From positions 71,966,144 to 72,030,143 of the forward strand of contig NC_077244.1 of the NCBI RefSeq assembly GCF_947179165.1: a DNA stretch of 64,000 nt, in the 5' to 3' direction. Numbering within the stretch: the first letter of the stretch is position 1; each line of letters begins with the position of its first letter. The DNA is from Solanum dulcamara (Eukaryota > Streptophyta > Magnoliopsida > Solanales > Solanaceae). Under the pieces are notes generated by a model, which was given only the letters and a program-made list of their open reading frames with translations, had not been told where the DNA came from and ran no database searches. This document shows positions 35,747 through 48,700 of this stretch, in pieces. The position numbers were made by a program, and so were the translations under genes.

Positions 35747-36099
35747 TTAGGCTCTGGTACGTGAAGGGCATGGTTCAAATGCTCTTTTTTAAAAATGACC
35801 TTCACTTCCTTTTCAATTTGTTTAAAACTGAATAATCCTTTTTCATTTTTGATAAAATTTTAATTTTAACTTTAACTTTATATTTAAAATCATAAAATTA
35901 AAAAATATTTTGATATAATTTTAATTTAAAAGCGTAATATGATGTGTCTAAGTCAAAATCATTCATGATAAAAAGAAACGGGTCCTATAAAGCAAAGGTA
36001 TAGGTTAGCTATCTTTAAAATTGTTGAGGCATAAACCGAAGCCTTTCAGGCATAAATCAAGAGACACAAACAGTGTGTTCAATCAAGAAATACAATACA

Positions 36100-39000
36100 A
36101 TGGGTTCGAAACCTTGCTTCATTGATAAACCAGTAGTAAGTACACACCTTTTTTTTAATTTTTTGTGTTAGATTATAGTGAATACAAATTTTAATGCAAA
36201 AAAGATTGTATTTTTGGTTTGGATTAGGTTCCTGGTGATGTTGTTTTGGATCTTTCCATTATGACTAACCAAACGATTAAGCTGGGTGGCGGCCTCCAAC
36301 AGGTTTTTTCTAATTTTCCTTTCAGAACTCTTATTTCTTTCACATAGGTTTATAAATTTTTGTTTTGTACACAATTTTTGCTCTTGTATATACAAATATT
36401 AGATGAAAAAACGGATCTTTCTTATGCTTTATACACTGTTCTTGCTTTTTTTTCTTTTTGGTAAGTGAGTTGGAATTTCATTGTTCAGAGCACAAAGCAA
36501 GTTGCTAAAAACTATGTACATGTAGAATGCTTTAATTTCTTTCTCACATTCAGGGAATCCATCAATTCGTGTCACTGGTTTTGGATTGTTACAATTTTAC
36601 TTGCTTGATACACCAAGAACTCAACATTTGAAGACTCGTACTTCTTGCTATTTTGAAGAAAAAAAAAACTTTTTCTTTCATTGCATATGTACCAAAAAGA
36701 GACCTAAAGGTTATGTATTCAGAGCTATTTTTTTTTTATAACTGTGGTGTCCGAGCCAGCTTGCGAGCACCTCGACTAATTCCACATTCTAGGTTACTTC
36801 TGTCTACTTCTGTCCACCAATGTTAGAACAAATAGGAAGAAGACACCTAGTGCTTTTTGTCTCTATTGGTAATTGAACTCTGAGACCTCATGGTACTGAA
36901 CCCAGTTCATTGACCACTAGGCAACACTCTTGGGTGCTATGCAAAACTAGCTAACATCGCTTGTGGTTGCTTCCTCCACTGCTCTTGCACTTTGCCTGTA
37001 TATGGTTATTTTCCTCTGTGGATGGTAGTACTCTCCATTCAGCATTATTTGAGTTATGGTTTGAATATTGGTACTTGAGAAATTTCTATCCTACTTTACT
37101 ATGCTCAAAGTATAATGAGGCAATGCAGAAAAAATTATAATTTCTAACTGTCTTCAAGATAAATATCTCTGATATTCTATACATACTTTCCCCGTTTTTG
37201 CAGGACCATGATGCTGTAACTGTCATCAAAGCAGGTATTTTGAGATTTTCAAAGCCAAACAAGTACTGGATTGAAAGCTCACACAAGAGAGTGAGTGCGG
37301 TGCTATCTTTCTAGAATCATCCAAGTATACACTTCTGCTGTTATTTTTAGTAGATTTTGTTGGAAAAATTCCAGGTTTATTGCTTTCTGTAGGTGGTTGG
37401 CCAATATCTTAATATGTTTAAAGTAACCTGAAACTAATTCTTTTCACTACAGCAATCTTATGATTGAAACAGAGATAGTAAACTGCACTTTGGATTTTCT
37501 TACAGTGAAACACTAAGGGAATGTGTATGAAGTTAAATAAGCAGCTCATTTTCACTGATTAGGTTGAACTTTGGAAATTGATGTAACTCGTCAAGAGTGA
37601 AATTATAAAAAGGGCAGCCCGGTGCACTTAAGCTCCCGCTATGCGCAGGGTCCGGGGAAGGGCCCGACCACAAGGGTCTGTTGTACGCAGCCTTACCTTG
37701 CATTTCTGCCAGAGGCTGTTTCCAAGGCTTGAACCCGTGACCTCCTGGTCAATTATACTATATTCTAAATAGCTAAGTTGCTTTGTTGCTTGAATGAAAA
37801 TAAGCTAATGTGTTTTATGGTGGACCTGCAAAATTTAGATGTCTCCTAGGTCAACTATTACACAAGTAAGCTAATGTTACTTTATTTGAGAGATAAAGGA
37901 AGATTATCCAATTCAGAATTGCAGGAGTCCTTTATGTTTTTTCTTTTGCTCAGTAACTCGGGGAAAAATTGTAAAGGGAAAAAGGTATGAAATTACAAAG
38001 TTGAATATATTTTGTTGAAATATGAACTGGCAAGGGAGCTATAGTACTATCGTATCAAATGGGAGCCATAGCACTAATAATTCCATCAGTGAATACTTGA
38101 TTTCTACCTTTAACTGTCCGATACAACTATTTTAGACATAACCATGTTCGGGTAAAAAAATTAGGCTGATGTCTTCTAGTCGAGTTGAATTTTTCTTTTT
38201 AAAGAATAGCCAAGTTGAACTTTCTTTTATTTGCTGATCCGCTGTAATTTATTTACAGTATATACCTACCGTGGGGGATGCTGTCCTTGGAATTTTGGTG
38301 GACAAAAGAGCAGATGTAAGCATTTTAAAGTATTTCAAATCTGTTTCTTATTCTTCTTATTATTTGCAATACTGCTGTTTATTGTGATAACTACCTTATT
38401 TCGGTTTCTGGTGAATGGTTATGTTTACGTTGCTCCTAGCCATGTCCTTAATTCTACTTGCTGCAGCATGAACTCTGTAACAGCTATACTTCTAAGTAGT
38501 TGAGTACGTTGTGCATTTAATAACTTAAAAATTTCAGTATCCCACTATCCTTTTCTTTTTAATGAGTTCAAAAGTCAAAGTCCAGATAGTGATATTCCTT
38601 TATGATATATAATAACCTTGACTTATTAATGTCATCCTCTTTTGATGAGTTTCCTTTGATGCTGTTAAACTATCTGCCGCTCTTCTATTTGCTTATACAA
38701 TAGCAGTATAATTGGTGCTTTAACTAGGAGTTTCCTGCTGCTCTGGATATTTTTCTTTAATGTGTCTTTCTGCTTCGTGTTTTTGATCAATCAGATCTGT
38801 GGTGCAATTATCTAAGACATATTGAGCATCCAATGCATAAGTTTTGCTCCTAATATTTGAGGGGGTTTATATATGTTGTTGAATACTTAGTTTCATTTGT
38901 TACAGTTTGGTTGAATTCAAGTGTAGGGTCTTAGGTTCTAAACCACCATGTCTCTGGTAAGGACATATCGGCATATCAGCCAAAGTTGCATAAAAAGGGA

Positions 39001-41350
39001 AGGGTAGTGATCCAAGTTCTGCTGGGAAAAAAGCTCTTTTTGGAGTATGTGTTGGTTATTTACCATATAGATTGACATTCATATTACTGTGGTGATGATT
39101 GTATGTTGATCATCGACCATATAAAATTACATTCATTGAGGTAAAATGTTAGTCCCAAAATTTTTTCTCCGTTTCTAGTACTTATGATGAGAGATTTCCT
39201 GTCGTTTGTCTATTTTCCTGTCATTTTCATGAACTCATGAAGTCACAAATATAATGATGGTCCATGTAGCATGCATAAATTCTGAAAGTTCATTGATTCT
39301 TATCTGAAACTGCAGCTTATGTCATTAAGATCTATGATTTTTCCTTATGAACTTCAAATTCACTTTTGAGTTTTCTGGCAGAGTTTTTTTGTGGACATAA
39401 AAGGGCCAATGGTGGCATTCTTGCCGGTGCTAGCATTTGAAGGAGGGACTAGGAGAAATATACCCAAATTTGAGGTGTAATCCTAAGTTCCATGATATTT
39501 GAGTTTATATTCTTTGTTCTTTTCTCATCTTATGTTTCTTTATGATAGAAAATATTTGTGCAGATATACTGTTTTGCAATTTTTATCTGATTGCAAATTT
39601 TTACTTTCTGAATCTTGATCATTTGAAATCGAGTGACAGTTTTATTGTTTAACTCAAATTGAGATAGATGAATTTATCCTCAAAAAAAAAATTGAGATAG
39701 ATGAATTGGAAGGCTCCTTGCAAATGGGGGAAGCTCGACTCTCCTAGTTGAAATGTTGAATTCTATTAATTGCTGATTGCTTGTTCAAGAATTGCTTGAT
39801 GTGGCCTCTTCAATTAGAAGATATCACAATAGTTCATTGATAGCAGTTTAATTTACCTTCCACCCCCCTCCCTTAAGTGAGTAGCAGTCATTTTGATATT
39901 GTGCTTTATAGGTGTCTTTATTGAAACGAGGTGATTTGCGTTTCCCAGATTTTTATATTCAAATGAGTTAGAATTTATTCGTGCCAGAAGACTAAGTTTC
40001 GAATGGATGATAAAAAAGGACAACCCGGTGCACGAAAGCTCCCGCTATGCGCAGGGTCCGGGAATGGGCCCGACCACAAAGGTCTATTGTACCCAGCCTT
40101 ACCTTGCATTTCTGCCAGAGGCTGTTTCCAAGGCTTGAACCCATAACCTCCTGGTCACATGGCAGCAACTTTACAAGTTACTCCAAGGCTCCCTTCTTCG
40201 AATGGATGATACTATCTCTTAAATGTATTCTTATGCATTCCCATTGTTTAAAATGTAAAATAAGATTCAGAAACGACTAGTTGTGCTGCTAGCAGTGCTG
40301 TACAAAAATGATGACTATATTAGTATTCCTACTCAATCTAAAAGGAGAAATTGTGCCAAATACATTTTGAGAGCGGTACTTCCTTCATGGTGGCAAGCAC
40401 TACTTGAGAAATTAATACTTGTGCCTCTCAGTAACTGGCCTCAAATTACATGTTCACTAGCCTTCTGGAACACCAATTAATGTCATAGCCTTGTATGACA
40501 ACATTCGAATGAGCCACCGGATTCATCTTAATCATTTTTTTCTAATGCATCATGTGTATATCAAGGAATATTTTCTGATGACCTATCTTGCTATTTCAGG
40601 TAGGTACTCTAATTTATACTCGTATTGTCAAGGTCAACACTGGAACGAACCCAGAGTTATCATGCATGGATGGTTGGTGCTTTCTCTAAGTTGCAACGGA
40701 AGTTCTTGTATTTCCTAATCTACCTGCGTCCGTTTACTCTTAATTTTAAAATAATTATCTTATTCGATGCAGCTTCTGGAAAAGCTGCCGAGTTTGGCCC
40801 CCTCAAAGATGGCTATGTGTTTGAATCGTCGACTGGTTTGTCACGGATGTAAGATTCTGTTTTGCCTTTAACTTGCAACAGTGAGATCTTTCGTTTAGAT
40901 TTTACTGTAACCTTAACTTGCTCATCAGAAAGAGACAAGAAAAAAGGTGAAGGTCTTGTTGCATGCTTTTCAGGCTTAAGCGATTCCCTTAGCTCCATGT
41001 TCATCTTTTTTGTGTATTTTCTTCCTAGGCTACTGAGCTCACCAACATGTCCAGTTCTTGAAGGTCTTGGAAAGAAGCTAGCTTTTGAGATAGCTGTTGG
41101 TTTAAACGGCCGTGTGTGGGTATATAAATCTGTTCATTCTTTATTATTGTGGTTGATCTGTCCAACTCTTTCCAAGTCTGAAATACTTTTGCCTCTATTC
41201 TCAATTTAGATACTTGTTCTGCTATAATAGGTAAATGCTGAGCACAAATCATCAATCATCCTTGTTGCAAATGCAATAATGAACTCTGAGTCCTTGACCC
41301 CAGTGCAACAAAAGATTATGGTGGAGAAGCTGCTTGCCAGAGTAAATTGA
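36100..41350 (+). CDS. RRP40: RRP40 / EXOSC3, RNA exosome cap subunit, 9 exons
   Basis: Exons 36100-36135, 36228-36302, 37204-37290, 38259-38315, 39382-39474, 40600-40672, 40773-40848, 41029-41119 and 41231-41350 encode 235 residues. The N-terminal segment (VVPGDVVLDLS, IKLGGGLQQ) leads into an S1-type RNA-binding domain (ILVDKRADSFFVDIKGP, FEGGTRRNIPKFEVGTLIYTRIVKV). The C-terminal KH-type domain includes SPTCPVLEGLGKKLAFEIAV, GLNGRVWV and a closing helix IMVEKLLARVN. It matches remembered Arabidopsis RRP40 nearly end to end. The protein sits on top of the nine-subunit exosome and guides RNA to 3'-5' decay in nucleus and cytoplasm. Introns 2, 3 and 5 carry antisense SINEs. The start is the first ATG of the transcript frame and fits the family N-terminus. 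Confidence 0.95.
36739..36935 (-). mobile_element. TS-type SINE in RRP40 intron 2
   Basis: Read on the minus strand it begins with a tRNA-like region (GCCTAGTGGTCAATGAACTG, then ATGAGGTCTCAGAGTTCAAT) and ends with CGAGGTGCTCGCAAGCTGGC. This is the same layout as the plus-strand copy at 50846-51095. A clean target duplication was not found, so the ends are approximate. Confidence 0.7.
37608..37750 (-). mobile_element. Au-type SINE, 5'-truncated, in RRP40 intron 3
   Basis: The minus strand reads CCAGGAGGTCACGGGTTCAA (tRNA B box) through AGCGGGAGCTTAAGTGCACC and GGGCTGCCC, the usual Au SINE order. The A-box part is missing. AATTATA repeats at 37601-37607 and 37751-37757 mark the target duplication. 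Confidence 0.8.
40013..40196 (-). mobile_element. Au-type SINE, full length, in RRP40 intron 5
   Basis: 184 bp. The minus strand begins GGGAGCCTTGGAGTAACTTG, contains the A-box and B-box regions (GGTTATGGGTTCAAGCC), and ends with AGCGGGAGCTTTCGTGCACC followed by a short T run. A perfect 15-bp target duplication TTCGAATGGATGATA occurs at 39998-40012 and 40197-40211, so insertion is fairly recent. The small plus-strand frame over it is an artefact. Confidence 0.9.
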
Positions 41351-42798
41351 ACTGGATTTAGCATTTCAAGCATATAGCTTCTGGCAGCTAAATGAAAGTC
41401 ATGGATAATGTGAATGTAACCAGACCGCGGAACATATATGTGACACAAAAGTAAATTTAGCTTCTTCCTCGTGGACTTTTGGCCCGCGTCCATCCAATTC
41501 TTAACTTGTGAAACTGTACTGCTTGTTTATGTGAATCTGGTGAGAGTATAGCGTAAAGGATGTAACAGTATGAGCAGAATTGATTTTTCCAGAGGATTGT
41601 CTATGCAAGCATTTTGTCCATGGTTGCATTTATTCTTCATATACCAATCTTCTGTCCATCATATAACAGATTTGAATTTTAAGGAGGATCAGTCTCTTTT
41701 CTCTTTTTATTTTTGTGTTTTCTGTGCTAGTATGCACGCACCTTTACCTGTTTAACATGGTATCTGTTACCTTCACCAGCTCAGAGAAAGGGAAGCAGGA
41801 AAATATTTGATGAATCATAGATATTTAATTTTCTTTTGAAAAAAACAATTTTCTTCGTATCAAAGCAATGAAAAAAGATATGATATTTTTAAGTCAAAGT
41901 TTACTTTGAATCTCGAAAACCAAAAAACTATCAAATATGTTGCATAAAGGGAGTACTAACTTACCACCAATGCCTTGTTATGAGTAGCTTGGTTACTGTT
42001 TAACCAAATCCAAATTATCATACAATTATCCGTCAGATTCTAACACACAATTATTCTTTATTAGAATTGATTTTGTTAAATTTCTCAAGTCAGTTGTTTT
42101 TTTTCCATTCAAAATGATTAGTAAATTGTGTTACCTCTTCTAATGATTTTCTACGTAAGAGAACCACACAACTTAGCTCTTAGAACTAAAAAAACTCGGT
42201 GCATTGAGTATTCGTTATGCGCAATACAGTTTAGAGAAGGATCGAACAAATCTATGTTACGTAGTCTTATTTTACGGCTCTGCAAGAATTTGAATTCATA
42301 ATTTTTTTAATCACATAATAATAACTTTATTCGTTATCTGTTAGACTTAAAAAGGACATCTCTGCAAAAATTCAAACTCGTAACTTTCTAGTCATACAAT
42401 AATAACTTTACCCGTTACATATCATGACTTAAAAAGAACCAAAAATGATTTTATTTTATTTTATTTTTTAAAAAAAACTAGTACTAAAAAGAAGAATAAA
42501 TAGAAAGGAAATAGTAAAAAAGAGGAGCTTGACTGTTGAGGTCATGATATATGCAAAGGGTTTTGTCTTGTTCTTACTTTATTAATCAATCAGCAATTTC
42601 GCACACAGAAAAGCTATTTGCTTCGAGATGAGCAAAATCCACTTGTGGCTTCTGACATCCTATCATCAATAATCAATTCGTCTTAGGTAATCACTATAAA
42701 TTCGGTATGTAAACAAAAAACTTCTTTTCTCCTCTAATCTTTGTATGTTCTTTTTCTTCTATTCTTCTTGAAATTCAGTTCAACAGGAGTTGGATAGC
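41351..42798. other. Intergenic, RRP40 to PEX14, with decayed Au SINEs
   Basis: RRP40 3' untranslated region and the PEX14 promoter. At about 42190-42345 a very diverged Au-type SINE is still readable (ACTCGGTGCATTGAGTATTC, TTATGCGCAATACAG, GCAAGAATTTGAATTCATAA). A second partial copy of its tRNA-like end follows at about 42360-42420. No gene is seen. Confidence 0.6.
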
Positions 42799-45700
42799 AT
42801 GGCGTCTCAATCAGATTCTCCACCCAACTCAGTAAAGGAGAATACCCAGAATCCAGGTACCCTTTTATTTGCTTTTCACTCTGAATTCTATAATATTGGT
42901 TGGTTCTTGAATATCAGGGAGAAATAGATCGTGCTATTTAGTTATTGCTGCTATTTTCTTATATGAAAAGAAGTATCTACCATAAAGATCGAATCTTTTT
43001 GTACTTTTTGATGTTTGTGCCTTTTTGACTTTAACTGGGATAGGAGCAGGTAATTGTGATTCTTTCTTCTTTTATGGGTGGTTCTTACATTTATATTGTT
43101 AAGCTATAAAAGTAGTAACTTGATAGTGTTACTTTTAGTGATCATTTGATTTAGTGTAAATTTAGGATGTACCTTTTGCTGAATCTAAAAACTGGAACTT
43201 GTGTTTGTTAGAAGCTCTATGATTTTGGTGTAGTGCAAATCTTTGAAATAATTAGGTCTTTTTATGTGCTCTTGAACAATGCCTTAGCAACTAATGACAG
43301 ATATTAACCTAATTTTTCTAAAATAAATGGATTGATTTGATAGCCAGTAACTGTATACAATGTGCATACTGTTATAACATGCTTCTCACAATCATAGAGT
43401 AGCTTCACCAGCAAACCCTCTCGACAAAAGAGACGAAGTTTTATGAAATACCCAAATAAATCTGTGGCCCAAGAATGAATGGCTAGTAGGAGAACTTGGT
43501 TAAAAACAAAAGGAAAAGAAATCTCAAATTAAAACCTCTACCGAGTCATTTGCTGGAATATTTTCTTGCTAGAAAAATACATTTGATTACTAGGAGAGAA
43601 AAAATATGAGCTGAGGACAATAGACTCTGTTAAGTGAAAGCTTTCTCATCTAATAAAAGTTATAACATGCTGCTTGAGAATTTTTTCTTCTCACCTGGGA
43701 AATTGTGAACTACAACTAGCTGAATCCACATATCTGCAGACACACGTGTTGATACTTTGAGTTGCTATAAAAGACAAAGAAAAATCAAGAATACTATCTT
43801 GTTTTGGTCAAATAATGAGCTTCAAGATAGAAGAAAAACATGAAATTTCCATGACCACTTTCAAATGAGGTTTTGTTAAACTTAAAGACTCTATGGTATT
43901 TTGAGCAACATGGTACTGATTATCTCATTATCCAGCACATAAACTATCTCAAGTAACAACCACTTCCATTATGCATATTAATATTATATATACATAAGTA
44001 GATTTAAGGTAATGTAAACCTTACCTTATCAAAAAAAGAAGAAGAATATTTTAGATAATGTCTGTACACGTGGTCAAGCAATCAACCAGAGCTAGTGGAA
44101 CTCAGAGGTTACTTTCAATAATTTGGTTCCCTTGTGATCTTCTGTTTTTCTAGCCCATTTTGCATCTAAAGTTAAACCGACTCTTGATTGGAGAGAACGT
44201 ATCTGTAATTCTGTATGCTAAAATACCTAATTACCTGAGCTGCTAGCAATATGTAGATTGAGTCACAGAGCATGTCCATTTGAAATTAATATTCAGTTGT
44301 CAAATTCTCTTTTGCATTACTTCAACATGTTGGAGGTTTCATGGGGTTATATCTGCTTCAACCACTGAATGCAACGATGGACTTCATAACAGCAATTTTT
44401 GTTATGCATCATGAGAGTGCATATATGTTACCAATCAAAAGAAAGTGCATATATGTTACATACGAAGAGAACTGATAAAAATTAGAATGTGGAACTTCAA
44501 ATGTGCTCTAAATTTCTTGTTCTCTGAGAACTACCCTAGTGAATTTATGTCATGGTTGAGATCTAGTAATTGTCTTCCACTTTAGCCAATTGCTTATAAG
44601 TTTACCTATGCAGCACTCTCCTACTTTGCTCTATGAAGTCCATTGCTGAATATTATTTATAATGATGTGCTAGTAATTTTGAGTTAAATGGAATTTCATG
44701 CTATATCGTAATCCAAACTTTAATTTCTAATTTGAAGCAACAGCTTCGCAACCAGCAGCTGAAGATCATCAAGGTTCCAAGCCTGAGGCTGCAAGTGGGA
44801 GCTCTCCGGCTTCTGTGTTTGTAAACTCGGAACCAATTCGGGAGGACCAAGTCCAGAATGCTGTGAAATTTCTTTCACATCCGAAAGTTAGGGGATCTCC
44901 AGTCATGTATAGGCGTTCTTTTCTCGAGAGGAAGGGGCTCACAAAGGAGGAAATTGACGAAGCCTTTCGTCGAGTTCCTGTAGGCCACTTTTAGATTTTT
45001 TAACATTTGATCTTGACTTAAATGTAACTGAAACATCTACATGATATTTAAGATTATTGATTTTGTGCCTAAATTACAGGATCCTACCCCAACTGTTACT
45101 AGCACACAGCCGGTTGCTGCTAATGAAGGTAATTCATATTGTCCTTTTTTGAGAAAGATAAAGTTGTATTCCTCAGCGTTAAGGATATGCTGGAGACCTC
45201 CAAAAATTGGTTTCCATCAAGAGAAAACAAAAAAGGCTAATAGATTAAAAAGTGCCTATAAAATCCAAAATATGTGCAGCTTCTTCTATCCTTTCTTATT
45301 TACATCAAAAATAAAAAGTAGTCAAGTAGTTCCATTTGACTTTCTCTATTGAATTAGCCTTGGTTTCAAAGCATCCGCTATTTTTTTCTTTCCAAATAGA
45401 CCACCAAATGCATGATGGTATTATACTCCACCACTTTTTCTTAGATTTTCTCTTCCCTCTACTGATCCAGCAACTAAGTTGATCTGCTGTATGCTCAGGC
45501 ATAATCCATTCTGTATGTGTTAGACCAGAAAAAGGTTCCAAAATAAAATTAGTGTTTGGCCTTTTATTCATTTTTTGAGATTGATAATGTTTGGAGCCTA
45601 TACTTTTCATGTTGTCCTCCTGATATTTTGATGACAGATGGGATGCAGAAGCCTTCATCGACTAGCACACCACAGGCTGCTTTACAAATTCTGCAGCCTG

Positions 45701-48700
45701 CATCAGCTCCGAGCAAGAGCATGACAAAAATGGGGTATCTCTCCCATTTCCGTTGGACTCATGCAATTATTGCTGTAGGTGTACTCGCTGCTTCAGGAGC
45801 TGGAACAGCTGTACTTTTCAAGGTATTGCATCGTAAAGAGCCTTCTATTTATCATGCTAGTTGGTACCATATTTTACTTTCTATCCCATATCAGCCATTT
45901 GTAATGTATCTGACTATTGGTATGATGCAAAATATTTTCCATTTCGATTACTTTTACCTTATTTTCCTTTTCAAAGACAGAAGAAAAAGAGAAAAGCTGG
46001 AGAAGTTTTGCTTATTGTCTATTTGTAGAATCACACATTAGAAAACCAGTTTAATCTTTACGATTTGATGTGATCCACGTTCAAACTTTGCTAAAATTTC
46101 TAGGAAGGACCTTTATTTGAAGATGACAACCTTTTTTTTGCATACTTTTCAACTTAATTGAATGGCCTTAGAAAAGGAATCGGAGATCCTTCAATGTAAT
46201 CAAATGTGGGACACTCTATGCCAACTCAAATTTTTGCCTTTGAACAAGGTTGCAGATTCTATATTTTCTTTGTAATTAACATAGTGCCAAACACAACCTT
46301 TTATTGTTTCCAAGAGTGTTTTTAGCTTGTCAATGCTGCAAATCAGAACAACTTATTCCACAAATCGCTTTTATAATATCTTCAGTGAGATTGGAAAGAA
46401 GCATTTGTGTTCCTTCCTTTCAAATGTAATTTGTAGACGGCTTAACCAAAATTCTACTCCCCATTTCTTCAGTGTAGATTTCTTTTTCATACTTGAGACA
46501 TCTCAACCTTATACTTGTGGTGGTTTAATTTATTAGTAGTTTGGTAAATTTGGTTGTTTCTTATTAACCAAAAAAACAAAAGCCTAATGATTTCATACAA
46601 AAGGTGGTTTTGATTAATGATGGCCTGATGGGTATCTCATAGATGTAACTTTGGCCTCTCATATGTGAGAAGCTTGCTTGGCAATGGAAAATTCGACCAT
46701 GCCTATATACTCTATATTCAGGTCATTTTAGAACAGAGTGTACCTTAAACTGAAGAATCATTTGAAGATCATTAGTTAACTCTGTTCTGATTTTTGTTTT
46801 CCTTCTTTCTTTTTGATAAATAACCTTGTTATGAAGATTTTCTCCAGATTTATTTGGTCTCCTCCAATGCCTTATCTTATTAGATAAGTAGGATTCTGGT
46901 GCTTATGACAATCCATTGGAAACTTTTCTCATGGACTACTCACTATATTTATCACCCACTATTAAGTGACCCGTCCTTTCGCAGAAATCTATTATTCCCC
47001 GGTTGAAGTCTTGGATACGCAAGGTTGTACTGGATGAAGAAGATGAAAAAGGTATTATCAAGGGAAAACCAAGTTTAGCAGAAGAAGCTGCTGTTGCTGC
47101 AAAAGCTGCTGCAGCTGCTGCTGCTGACGTTGCCCGAGCAAGCCAGGATATGTTGGCATCAAAATCCGAAGGTTGGTTAATGTAAAATCTTATAGTAGTA
47201 ACAAGTTAAGAACTGGATATGAAATGAAATAAACTGAAAAATTGTTCAGCATTGGTGACTGAAATTTTTCATTTTCTTTCCTCTCCAGTGCTTAACTTCT
47301 TACCATCAATAATCATTTTGGTGATTTAACTTGTGTTCCTCCACAGAGAAAAGGTATTTTGAGGAGCTGACAAGCCTGCTAAACTACCAAGTACGTGAGA
47401 TGAAATCAATGACAAGTGCTATAGAGAAACTGGAAGGTGTGCCTCTCCATTCGCTCTTAAAGTAGAAAGTCTCTACTTAAGCCATAGTATTTTTGTGTAT
47501 TGACCATTTAGGGGGCTCGTGTAATTTTAAAGGGAAATGTTATGAAACAATAGGGGGTTAGAAAAGAGGTAAACTTTAGCAACCTACTGAGAAGTAAAGA
47601 ATAACTTGAGTGTTCATAATTGAAAGAGCAATGGAGAAAGATAGAGATAATAAATTGTGCACAACCTGTGTATTTTAGTTTGCTGATTCCACCTTCAGCT
47701 GAGGCTGGATTACTTTTCGGCTCTGGATCTTTTTGTCTCAATAACCTTGGTGTTCGAATGTCAATAAACATTGTTTATATGACGTTTTCGGGGTGCCTAT
47801 ATTGGCAGAAATTTTTGTAGTATTTGCTATGATACTTATAAACTTAGGTGGTTTCTATAAAAGATTTTTAACTAAAGCCACTAAAACAAGACTTGTGAAC
47901 TTGATCAAAGAATTATTTGAAGCTTCATTATGGAGGATCTGCCTGGTGTGTACCATCTGCATACCATTATAGCATGATTTTTTTTTTTTTTGAGTTCTTT
48001 CTTAGAAAAGTTTCAGTTCCTGGTTAGTGGTCCCCGCAATTCATGCTGAGATCTTTCTCTCCACTCCATTGGCACTTTCTTTTTTATGTACTAAGCTCTG
48101 TCCTCGTTATAATGTTGTCATTGCCTTGGAATTATAGCAATGTTAAGGCAAATGTCAGGTTCCTTTTATTTCATCATGAATACTTAAAAGTTCATATATC
48201 ATGCACCTGCTCCTTAGGTGGGTGGGTTGGCACCTTTGAAGGAGAAGGAAAAAAAAGGGATCCAAGTCATCTTCAGACAGAATGTGATGCTTAATTGTAG
48301 TAGCTCTTTTCATGTAGGGCAAAGTAATACTTCTGGAAGAATACCTGTTACGGAACTAGATGATCGCAGAATTTCAGTTACTCAATCTAAGGTAAGTTGT
48401 GTAGCAACAAAATAAAGTCTGGATCTTGTAGTTGATATCTCTGTTGACTTTTAAGATTCAGTTTCTGATTTGGTTTTATGCTCCAGCAATCTTATGCTAA
48501 TGGAAAAGTAAATGGCGATGCACATTCAGGTTCTAATTTCTGTTTCTAGCTGGATTATTTTTTTTCTTAAATCAGCTTTTATTGATTCTTCAAATACTAA
48601 TGCGGCGTTGTTGGAATATTTTGTGCAGTGAGATCTTTGTCGCCACCTGCATCTGTTGAACCATCTGCTGCACCCCATCCAAAGTCTTATATGGAGGTGA

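Larger units (their letters stand above)
35002..35785 (+). pseudogene. tRNA-Leu (anticodon UAG)-like gene, split by a MITE
   Basis: The 5' half (35002-35038) has a leucine-type acceptor strand, D arm (GGCCGAGTGG ... AAGGCGCC), anticodon stem CCAGA and the start of the anticodon loop. The 3' half (35747-35785) resumes with TTAG, the rest of the loop, the matching stem strand TCTGG, a variable region and a GGTTCAAAT T loop. It then breaks down, since no acceptor 3' strand is seen before a T run. The two halves meet in the anticodon loop with TTA duplicated on both sides of the insertion. The gene is dead. Identity is from remembered plant tRNA-Leu. Confidence 0.8.

Noticed and set aside
40047..40280. 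77-codon plus-strand frame
   Set aside because: It lies mostly over the antisense Au SINE in RRP40 intron 5.
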